Source: a virus. Taken from it: 35,310 nucleotides of DNA. A model generated the notes under the pieces. The model was given only the letters and a program-made list of their open reading frames with translations. It did not search any database and was not told where the DNA came from. Positions 28,530 through 35,310 of this stretch are shown here, piece by piece; the stretch's first letter is position 1, and each line of letters opens with the position of its first letter. The stretch is taken from IMG/VR virus record IMGVR_UViG_3300025093_000061, positions 1 to 35,310 of that record. The stretch is one strand, 5' to 3'. The position numbers and the translations under genes were made by a program.

Positions 28530-31381
28530 GACCCAGTCTCATCAATCAGTGGTGCGCCCGTGAACCCCGGCAGTTTCGGCATCTTGATGGATTGGCGGCG
28601 AGTCTCAAACGGGTCAACAACCCCTCGCCCGCCGCCGGGGGTTTGCAACCGTTCTGACCTCTCTGCGTCTTCCTTGGTCTCAGCGGCCTGTGCTTTTGTC
28701 TCAGCCTCTAGATCCGCGGCTTTTTTCTCAGCCACTGCCTTAGCGACTATCTTCTCGTTCCTGACATACCCGCTAGCGTTCTCATCAGGGACCGCACCGC
28801 GCATCACTACGCTGCCGCGATATAGCGCCATGTAGGTAGGGCGCCCGCCGTTCTTAATAGACGGGTCCAGCAGGACGGTGATCGCTTCGATGGGGACCTT
28901 GGCCCCAACCCGCTTGGAAACCTGTTCCGCAAACTGGTCGCCCATCCACTTGGCATTACGCGCCCCACTCAGCCCAAGAACTGCATACTCAGCGTCAGGG
29001 GCAAGCCGCATAAGCCGCTCCTCGCCACCGATTTTGGTTGGGTGCCACGTCTGACGCATCTTTCCAAGGGCGAACCTACGCGCACTCTCTATGTCGCCAT
29101 ACGCCAAGAAATGCTCTTTAGCCAGCCCATTGAATATGGAGGCGGTAGTCATGTCGTCATCAAGAAGGTCCAGGAAGTCCTGGTCTCCCTCAACGCCCTC
29201 TCTCGGAGAGGTGTTCTTAATGTGATGATTGGGGTCGCGGCGTGATCCTGAAGGCTTGCTATGGGCATCCCAATCCTTGCGCCTCCCGTCTTTTTCCACC
29301 GGACTCGCGTCCCGCGCTGCCGTGACGAGGTCATACGCCTCCTCACCAGACAACCCATTGTCCATTTGCACGTCCATAGCCTTAGCGAAGGCGTATTCAT
29401 CGCCCTTAAACTTGTTTGCGAATTGGGGGTGCAAAGCCTCCCACTGCCGCATTTCATGGACGCCCTCAATGATAACGCCTCGGTCTGAACTATTAATCTT
29501 AGCTTGGACGCCATGAACGTACTGTTCAGGGATGTTATTAATACCAAGGGATAATTGCTTGCGGAACCCAAGGACCTCGGTAGGCGTCGGGTCTGCGCCC
29601 TCAGACTCCCGCATCTCCTGCTTGAATCCCTCCTCGGCCTCACGCAAGGCTTGACCCAGATGGGCTTCCTTCACCTCCTTGAGGTCCATGTAGAACCCGG
29701 CGCCGCCCTGAGCATAACTCGACATACCTGAGCTGAAGGCCGCGGTTATCCTCGCCACCGCAAGGTCGTCCACTTTGTACTGCATGGCCGTTCGACGTAG
29801 GGCGTTCGCCACATCAAGCCCTCCAGGCACATCCCTCCACCTGTCAGCGAAGTCCTCTACAGCCTCGCCAAGTTCCTTCGTGTCATCATACGCGCCCGTC
29901 AAAAGACCCTCGACAATAAGGCCCTTCTCTTGTTGCATCACCCGCTTCTGTTCTCTGGCCTTGTCTTTGGCGTCAGACTTCAACCAAGTCCGGTGCGCCG
30001 CCTTGCCCTTAGACTGATTTATGGGGGACAGGCCGGCAATCGCCTCATCAACCTTGTCGGGTGGGGTAATGCCATAGCGGATGTCGTGGAGAGTGTTCGC
30101 GTCTTTAATCCTGACCTGCTCCTTCATAAGGCGCTTCTCTTCTCGGGCAAGCTCCTTCGTCCACTTCTGGAGTTCCTTCGCGTTACCGGCGTCCTGGGCT
30201 TCCATCTTGTTCTGATAAGCCGTCATATATCTTATGGCGGTCTTGTACCCAGCCATACTAAGCTTCCCGGCCGCGAGAAGTTCATCCAGTTCTTGTTTAT
30301 TGGCGCCACCCTTCATCGCGTCCAGGCCAACCTGAATATCCGCGTAATCCTGCGCCGATGCACGGTCATATTTAATTTCCCGCATTCTTGCCTTAATTGC
30401 ACTGGCGCGAGCAGAGGACGCACTGGAAAGGCCTTCCCGGCCGATACCGAACTTCCGGTAAATTGCCTCATACTTACTCGTCCAGTGGCCACTACTCAGG
30501 CGCTGCTGCGCTGCTGGGTCATCTGCCGCGGCGCGGTCTGCCTGGAACCCAATGTCCACGTTCTTCATTGCAGCCCTGCCGGCCTCTAGTCGCTGATTAT
30601 GGGCGTCTTTCTTAATGTCGTCCCGGCGCTGCTCAATAAGCTTGAACGCCGTCGCAACCCCTTTAGGACTCATGCCCTCAGACAGCATGCCACCCTTCTG
30701 GTCGAGATCCTCTTTGATGGCGTCAAGTTCCTGGTCTGACCCAGCCTTGGAGATCAGGGAGGTGCTGTAAGTATCCCACGCACGGGTGCGCTCTGCGTCC
30801 ATTGCCTCGGCAACGGCTTTTGGGTCATGCCCTGCGGCCAACAGGCTTGCCTGCGTCTTGTCGAAGTCCTGCATCGCAACCGGCATCCCCGTTTTGGGGT
30901 CTTGAATAATCGCCTCAAGGTTGCTGTCCGTGACACTCTTGATATCATGCGCCATCTTCGCCCCGGATTGGGCTGCCTGGAACCGCATAGCAGATGATAC
31001 TGTGGATGCGTGAACATCCGCGAAGTTGGCCTCCACTTCTGCGGAAAACCGATCCCCATACTTGGCCTTCAGTCGTTCAAGACTCTGGCCGACAAGGGCC
31101 TCCGACGCCTCAACGTGGCCGGGCGCACCCAACTCAGCGGACCGCTCCATCTGCGCCACTTGCTTGGCGATCTCAATGCGTTCCTTGGCGATGGCGCTAC
31201 GCATGTCCAGGCGGGTTTTTGCATCCTCCTGCTTCTGGACATTAAGCATCGTCTGGCCGATCTGCTTCACGCCCTCAATCGAAGGGAAGTCTGCTGCCGA
31301 GAATGTTGGTTGGACTAAGCCCGTTCGCGCCCGTGCGGTGGGAACTCCAGTCCGCGCCTGATATACTCTGATCTTGCCCAT
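28526..31381 (-). CDS. Internal virion protein, gp15-like
   Basis: 951-residue, mostly helical, charged protein in the T7 gp15 position. It has long coiled-coil stretches (KERIEIAKQVAQMERSAEL, KELQKWTKELAREEKRLMKE) and a C-terminal alanine/glutamate-rich tail. Expected to be an inner-core/ejectosome component that extends the tail channel across the periplasm. ATG 31381 overlaps the preceding stop as TAATG and gives MGKIRVYQARTG; the GTG three codons upstream is less likely. The assignment rests on size, composition and gene order more than on sequence motifs. Confidence 0.8.
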   Translation of the reverse strand: MGKIRVYQARTGVPTARARTGLVQPTFSAADFPSIEGVKQIGQTMLNVQKQEDAKTRLDMRSAIAKERIEIAKQVAQMERSAELGAPGHVEASEALVGQSLERLKAKYGDRFSAEVEANFADVHASTVSSAMRFQAAQSGAKMAHDIKSVTDSNLEAIIQDPKTGMPVAMQDFDKTQASLLAAGHDPKAVAEAMDAERTRAWDTYSTSLISKAGSDQELDAIKEDLDQKGGMLSEGMSPKGVATAFKLIEQRRDDIKKDAHNQRLEAGRAAMKNVDIGFQADRAAADDPAAQQRLSSGHWTSKYEAIYRKFGIGREGLSSASSARASAIKARMREIKYDRASAQDYADIQVGLDAMKGGANKQELDELLAAGKLSMAGYKTAIRYMTAYQNKMEAQDAGNAKELQKWTKELAREEKRLMKEQVRIKDANTLHDIRYGITPPDKVDEAIAGLSPINQSKGKAAHRTWLKSDAKDKAREQKRVMQQEKGLIVEGLLTGAYDDTKELGEAVEDFADRWRDVPGGLDVANALRRTAMQYKVDDLAVARITAAFSSGMSSYAQGGAGFYMDLKEVKEAHLGQALREAEEGFKQEMRESEGADPTPTEVLGFRKQLSLGINNIPEQYVHGVQAKINSSDRGVIIEGVHEMRQWEALHPQFANKFKGDEYAFAKAMDVQMDNGLSGEEAYDLVTAARDASPVEKDGRRKDWDAHSKPSGSRRDPNHHIKNTSPREGVEGDQDFLDLLDDDMTTASIFNGLAKEHFLAYGDIESARRFALGKMRQTWHPTKIGGEERLMRLAPDAEYAVLGLSGARNAKWMGDQFAEQVSKRVGAKVPIEAITVLLDPSIKNGGRPTYMALYRGSVVMRGAVPDENASGYVRNEKIVAKAVAEKKAADLEAETKAQAAETKEDAERSERLQTPGGGRGVVDPFETRRQSIKMPKLPGFTGAPLIDETGS

Positions 31382-31965
31382 TACTGCCACCCCATCAGGC
31401 TACTTCCTGTCCCGCCAAACTCACCGCCCCATCTAGACCCGTATGATGTCCCAGGAGCCGCCACGTAAGATGACGATGAGGATGCCCCAGCCCCGCCAAA
31501 GGACCCATATGCCGCGCCAGCGAGGGAAATCCCGGCACTTATAAACGCCGCCCGCTTCTGTTGCTTGCCCCTCCAGGCAGCCATCGCACCCATGTATTCT
31601 TGATTGGCCGCTTCTGTCTGGGCCTCCCACCCCTTGAGCTTGCCTTCATACTTGGTCATCTGGGCATCCCACTCCATGATCCCAGCCTGTTCGCCCAAGA
31701 CCTCTACCGGGGAACCCGCCATCTCCACGCCACTTTTGTACACCGTGGTCGCGTTCTTAGCGAGGAGGCGCTTGTTCTTGTCTCGCTCCATGTCTGCCTG
31801 CTTCGCGGCCGCGGAGACCATCTCATTCGCCCGCATACGCAAAATGGAAGCATTATGGTTATGGATCGCCTGATTGGCCGCGCCTGCCTTTGCCGCACCC
31901 ATGCCGCCAACGACACTACTCGCCGCGGCGGTTATCGCCATAATCGTAAATGGGTCTGCGCTCAT
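31381..31965 (-). CDS. Internal virion protein, gp14-like
   Basis: 194-residue protein. Near the N-terminus is an alanine/glycine-rich hydrophobic segment (FTIMAITAAASSVVGGMGAAKAGAA), followed by a helical charged middle (NKRLLAKNATTVYKSG) and a second hydrophobic stretch (FISAGISLAGAAYGSFGGAG) before a glycine/serine-rich tail. This matches T7 gp14-type proteins, which form the outer-membrane pore of the ejectosome. ATG 31965 (MSADPF) lies 4 bases after the nozzle stop. It sits first in the gp14-gp15-gp16 series. Confidence 0.8.
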   Translation of the reverse strand: MSADPFTIMAITAAASSVVGGMGAAKAGAANQAIHNHNASILRMRANEMVSAAAKQADMERDKNKRLLAKNATTVYKSGVEMAGSPVEVLGEQAGIMEWDAQMTKYEGKLKGWEAQTEAANQEYMGAMAAWRGKQQKRAAFISAGISLAGAAYGSFGGAGASSSSSYVAAPGTSYGSRWGGEFGGTGSSLMGWQ

Positions 31966-31969
31966 ATCA

Positions 31970-34408
31970 TTACCCGTTCGTCTTGAGGTGCGCGAACACA
32001 CCCAGCACTGTTAATGGCAACGGTTGTTGCTGCCTGAAGTATACCGTACCTTTGCGGTCAAAGCCCTCAGAAAAGTCCACTCTCAGGTCCCCAGAGAACA
32101 ATGCCGGTGCGGAGTCCATAGCGTCCGCACTGTCTCGGAACGGGATGACATCCACCTCTCCGTCCCGACGCCCCACCTCGATTCCAAGGGATCGATACAT
32201 CCTCAAAATAACTTCGTGTATGCGCTTAATCTTACCCTGCGCTACCCCGTCAGCAGATCCACCCTCTATGCGCTGGGTTTCAAGCTGGGAGGTGTACCCA
32301 AGGCCGGCATGAACAATGGACGCCCTGGTATCAAGAGTGATGGACCCGCTGGAGACAGTCTTCGACGCCTGGACCGCACCGTTTGCAAGAATGTCCACAC
32401 TCTCACCCTCAAGGTGAGACAGGCCGCTGATTGTCGTCACCGCTTCCCTGACAGTCCCGCCGGAGATGTATGCCGTGTATCCGGTGCCATCGATGTCGGT
32501 GCTGGTTTTGTCCTGAAGCTCAAACGTGGTGGACGTGACATTCGCCACAATGTAGCGGTTTCCGTTCAGTTCCGTCATGCCGGCAACGCCGCGAATATCT
32601 ACATACTCTCCGTTGGATAATCCGTGCGCGGAAGACGTAGTCACCACCACAGGGTCAGCTTGCGTGGCGCCCGTAATATCAAATGACGTATCCAAGGTCA
32701 GGCCGCTATCAACAAAAAACGCCGTTTCACTGCTGGCGGCATCATCCAGCCCGGTTTTCAGTCGCTCAATGTAGCGCACCGTCCCGCCATTCACGTACCG
32801 CTGGACGGCAACCCAGACCTCGTCTTCCTCGGAACCAGGGATGACGGCAACGCTCTCAACTACACTTGCAGTTCCCGCAGCATCAGAAGTCCCGCCCAGG
32901 ACATGCTTGTGCCACCCGATAACCTTCTGCTCCCGTTGGTAGGTCAACGCCGCCAAGGACCCGTCAGTCAAGACGCACCACACGATGCTATCCGGTTCCT
33001 GTTGGTATTCGATCTCAATAATGCCGGTGCGGGAGATATGCTCGGCCAACAACGTCAGGTCAGGGGAAACGAAACCGTCAGTCTCAAACTGGTACACAAA
33101 CTCGCGGATCTTCCTGCCGGCCCTCTGCGTGTACAGTACCACTTCCCCCACACGCTGGGGCAGGATGTTGGCAGACCCATAAGAAGTCTCTCGGACAACC
33201 CGAACATTGGTGGGCGTCAGCGCCTCTTCATTGGTGGAGGCCGAAACCTTGAACTCGCCGCCGGCCGTGCCAACTGCCAGGACCTTGCCAGGGGAAAGCC
33301 ACCGAATGGCGTTAACCTGATCTGTCGCAATGGTATACGTCACCCCATCATCATCAAGAGACCCCGGCGTGAAGTTGGTGTAGTCGCCACTCTTAGACCC
33401 CCACAAGGTTTGAGGGTTGTCGGTGGACCCGGCGAAGAATAGGCGCTGTTCGTAGAACGCCACAGACCCAGGATAGCTTCCACCGTACCATGCCCCCAGG
33501 CGCCAAGAAGTCTCTGCCGAGGTCCCGCCGAAGTCCTTCTGGACAGTCGCATCTACAAGCGTAGTTGAGGTGATCGCAGTGATCTCCGCATACCCCCAAC
33601 GGACGCCGCCGTCCTCTATGAACTTCCAGGTGACCCCGTTGTCAACGATGGAGTCGCCCTCACCGTCCGGCCCCCCAGACCCAGCCGACGTGCCAGCCCG
33701 AATACACTCGTAAATATTGTCATTATTGCGAACGACATCACCAACACTATAAGAAGTAGAGGCAGCCCAAGCAGATGCCACATGACCGATACGCACAATT
33801 CGGCCGACATCCGTGCTTTGAAAACCGTCGCCGCCGTTGATGCCCGTCGTTGCAGACGCCGTGATAGTGATGGTCCCAGTTGTGGCGCTAGGCGTAAGCG
33901 TAGTATTCTCAATGTTCTCGTCCAGATATGGACCGTCCTCAAACGCAACATCCGACAGCGAGAAGGTCGTGGCTGCCGTCCTGGTCAGTTGGGCGGGTTC
34001 GTGATTGGGGTGCGTGATATATAAGATGTCCGCTGACTGCGCGAACTGAAGGTCGAACAACTCACTCTCGGCGTAGGTCGTGACAACCTCTACCGCGGCA
34101 GACGGAGACCCTGAGACCACCTGGGCCTGATTGGCGTAGAACCGGATGTAGTTCTCACCGAACTCCAGGACGTATGCCTGCGAGATGGAAAACTCAAACG
34201 GGACCAAGCGTACCTTTTTGGAGTTGGTCTTAACGCCGGCAATGTATTCTGTCCCGCCGCGACGGTATACCCCACCCTGGGGATGCAGCAGGAAGTTGCT
34301 GACCGTCCTACAACCATTGGCGTACTGGGCTAGATCAACCCTAGCCTCCAGAAGGGGACTTAACTCGCCGGCAGTGAAGTTGGTTAAGGGGACTGCGGCT
34401 GTAGGCAT
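31970..34408 (-). CDS. Tail nozzle protein, gp12-like (tail tubular protein B)
   Basis: 812-residue beta-rich protein in the T7 gp12 position. The N-terminus (TNFTAGELSPLLEARVDLAQYANGC; then LLHPQGGVYRRGGTEYIAG) is the characteristic opening of podovirus nozzle/tubular proteins. GSVAFYEQRLFFAGSTDNPQTLW and TIATDQVNAIRWLSPGKVLAVGTAGGE are also typical of the beta-propeller-like body. The C-terminal 250 residues contain Ig-like or beta-sandwich stretches. It would form the end of the tail tube and hold the fibres. ATG 34408 overlaps the gp11-like stop (TAATG). Confidence 0.92.
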   Translation of the reverse strand: MPTAAVPLTNFTAGELSPLLEARVDLAQYANGCRTVSNFLLHPQGGVYRRGGTEYIAGVKTNSKKVRLVPFEFSISQAYVLEFGENYIRFYANQAQVVSGSPSAAVEVVTTYAESELFDLQFAQSADILYITHPNHEPAQLTRTAATTFSLSDVAFEDGPYLDENIENTTLTPSATTGTITITASATTGINGGDGFQSTDVGRIVRIGHVASAWAASTSYSVGDVVRNNDNIYECIRAGTSAGSGGPDGEGDSIVDNGVTWKFIEDGGVRWGYAEITAITSTTLVDATVQKDFGGTSAETSWRLGAWYGGSYPGSVAFYEQRLFFAGSTDNPQTLWGSKSGDYTNFTPGSLDDDGVTYTIATDQVNAIRWLSPGKVLAVGTAGGEFKVSASTNEEALTPTNVRVVRETSYGSANILPQRVGEVVLYTQRAGRKIREFVYQFETDGFVSPDLTLLAEHISRTGIIEIEYQQEPDSIVWCVLTDGSLAALTYQREQKVIGWHKHVLGGTSDAAGTASVVESVAVIPGSEEDEVWVAVQRYVNGGTVRYIERLKTGLDDAASSETAFFVDSGLTLDTSFDITGATQADPVVVTTSSAHGLSNGEYVDIRGVAGMTELNGNRYIVANVTSTTFELQDKTSTDIDGTGYTAYISGGTVREAVTTISGLSHLEGESVDILANGAVQASKTVSSGSITLDTRASIVHAGLGYTSQLETQRIEGGSADGVAQGKIKRIHEVILRMYRSLGIEVGRRDGEVDVIPFRDSADAMDSAPALFSGDLRVDFSEGFDRKGTVYFRQQQPLPLTVLGVFAHLKTNG

Positions 34409-34989
34409 TAGTCAACCGGATTGACGTAAAGCAGTCGAGAGTTCAGCCAAGTGTCGGAAATGATGTCATCTGGGCTGCCTTCTTGTGCGTCTGCCGTCCG
34501 GGCCTCCATGATCTTCGTTGAGTATAGGTTAAACAGATCCACCGACAGGACGCGATTGTCCGTCAGGGCGATAGCCAACTCAGCCGCCATACGCGCAGCG
34601 AGGGCCTCGATGAACAGCCAATCGAATTGGTTGGGGTCCTCCACCCGCTTGACGTAACGGACACTGACCGTGTCGGAGTTCGCGAGGACAAACAACCCCT
34701 CCACCTTGAAGGTCTCCGTGTCCAAGAGGTTCGTGTCGATCAGTCGGAGGAAGTCAGTCGGCAGGGCAAACTTCGCGCTGTACTCATAAGCTGGCGTGTC
34801 TGTGCTTTTAGCAAGTGCCACCCGCTCCACGGCGAAGTTCCAGAAATGCGCCCGCAGTACAGAATCACGAAGCGGCTCATACACTAGATTGCAGAGCCGG
34901 GCAGCTTTCTTATTCTCAGTCAGAGAGGTGATTTGCTCGTCGCCAACCTTGGATAAGGCAAGGTTGCATATCTGGACTTCTGATGCCAT
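34408..34989 (-). CDS. Tail adaptor protein, gp11-like (tail tubular protein A)
   Basis: 193-residue helical protein with the signature start of gp11-type adaptors: VQICNLALSKVGDEQITSL, then CNLVYEPLRDSVLRAHFWNFA and FALPTDFLRLI, DWLFIEALAARMAAELA. It forms the dodecameric ring between portal and nozzle. TGGAGG lies about 6 bases before ATG 34989. The gene directly follows the terminator hairpin after the capsid-position gene, so it may be transcribed by read-through. Confidence 0.93.
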   Translation of the reverse strand: MASEVQICNLALSKVGDEQITSLTENKKAARLCNLVYEPLRDSVLRAHFWNFAVERVALAKSTDTPAYEYSAKFALPTDFLRLIDTNLLDTETFKVEGLFVLANSDTVSVRYVKRVEDPNQFDWLFIEALAARMAAELAIALTDNRVLSVDLFNLYSTKIMEARTADAQEGSPDDIISDTWLNSRLLYVNPVD

Positions 34990-35002
34990 TCACGCCTCCA
35001 GG

Positions 35003-35032
35003 AAAGATGGGGGGAGGGCCGAAACCCTCCCC
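35003..35032 (-). terminator. Hairpin terminator after capsid-position gene
   Basis: GGGGAGGG (35011-35018) pairs perfectly with CCCTCCCC (35025-35032) around a six-base loop; on the minus strand the stem is followed by CCATCTTT. It lies 8 bases after the stop of the partial gene and before the gp11-like gene. T7 has its late terminator Tphi at the equivalent place, between genes 10 and 11. Confidence 0.7.
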
Positions 35033-35039
35033 GCAATCC

Positions 35040-35310
35040 TTAGTTGACCACGTACTCAATCTTGTACGAGAGAGTACCGGCAGCCGCAGTCGCCGCGGCG
35101 GCAGAGGCCGTCAGGGCAACGTAGACGATCTCACCGGAGTCCGCAGACAAGCCGCCATCTTCCCAGACCATCTGGCCCGTGGTGTTGATGTCAGCGACTT
35201 CCCAGCGATACTCGGTGAAGGCCGTGGCCGCCTGACCGGCCGTAATGGCCGTGGCGTAGCAGTCTTCATCGATGACCACCTCGTCCTTGTCGTACAGGCC
35301 GATGTTCCAA
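35040..35310 (-). CDS. C-terminal part of a virion protein (capsid or head-decoration position)
   Basis: The frame is open from the window edge (WNIGLYDKDEVV...) to a TAA at 35042-35040; only 89 C-terminal residues are seen, and the start is outside. The visible part is beta-rich (TEYRWEVADINTTGQMVWED, DSGEIVYVALTAS) with an alanine-rich turn and ends TLSYKIEYVVN. Being immediately before a terminator and the gp11-like adaptor, it holds the place of T7 gene 10, so major capsid or a head-decoration protein is inferred. The fragment alone is not diagnostic. Confidence 0.55.
   Translation of the reverse strand, partial: WNIGLYDKDEVVIDEDCYATAITAGQAATAFTEYRWEVADINTTGQMVWEDGGLSADSGEIVYVALTASAAAATAAAGTLSYKIEYVVN

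Noticed and set aside
32024-32620. 198-codon plus-strand frame opposite the nozzle gene
   Set aside because: Shadow of a clearly recognised structural gene.

Overview
The window is a large part of the genome of a virulent, T7-like podovirus. The polymerase, primase-helicase, amidase, tail-fibre N-terminus, tail adaptor/nozzle proteins and internal virion proteins all resemble T7 family members. No T7-type RNA polymerase gene, integrase, tRNA or CRISPR array was recognised here. A vitamin-B12-type (class II) ribonucleotide reductase, RIIA/RIIB-like proteins and a consensus sigma-70 promoter suggest a marine podovirus of the SIO1/cobavirus kind that relies on host RNA polymerase. The host is probably a marine proteobacterium, perhaps an alphaproteobacterium; this is inference only.

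Layout. 1-420: a small unknown gene closed by a hairpin terminator. 491-2395: ten tiny overlapping plus-strand genes, probably early host-takeover or counter-defence proteins. A 15-19 bp palindrome (core TTAGTGNCACTAA) occurs three times here and once more inside rIIA. 2382-5591: rIIA-like GHKL ATPase, rIIB-like protein and a zinc-ribbon protein. 5566-12629: replication genes: primase-helicase with a T7-4B-like internal start, a GP88-like cysteine-rich protein, family-A DNA polymerase, a strong promoter, an SSB-like protein, a Cas4/RecB-type exonuclease, a GIY-YIG nuclease and a metallophosphoesterase. 12626-17313: small proteins, a MazG-like pyrophosphohydrolase, class II RNR and small late-early genes. 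Two of these small genes sit between direct repeats that carry a stop codon, Shine-Dalgarno and start codon.

The right half (35310 down to 16793) is entirely on the minus strand. Reading in transcription order it has: the C-terminus of a virion protein (capsid position), a terminator, gp11-like adaptor, gp12-like nozzle, gp14-, gp15- and gp16-like internal virion proteins, a gp17-like tail fibre, a LamG/SPRY tail-spike-like protein, coiled-coil/membrane/lipoprotein genes, an HTH-metallophosphoesterase fusion, T7-lysozyme-like amidase, holin-like protein and two more membrane proteins. The two transcription units converge and overlap: the last minus-strand membrane gene lies antisense to the 3' two-thirds of the last plus-strand ORF.

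How the genes work together: early small proteins and RII proteins reprogramme or protect the cell; nuclease, MazG-like enzyme and B12-dependent RNR supply nucleotides; primase-helicase, polymerase, SSB and exonuclease replicate DNA; the minus-strand unit builds tail and ejection apparatus and lyses the cell. Genes are packed with ATGA/TAATG overlaps, implying translational coupling. All function calls are from reading motifs by eye, without database search.
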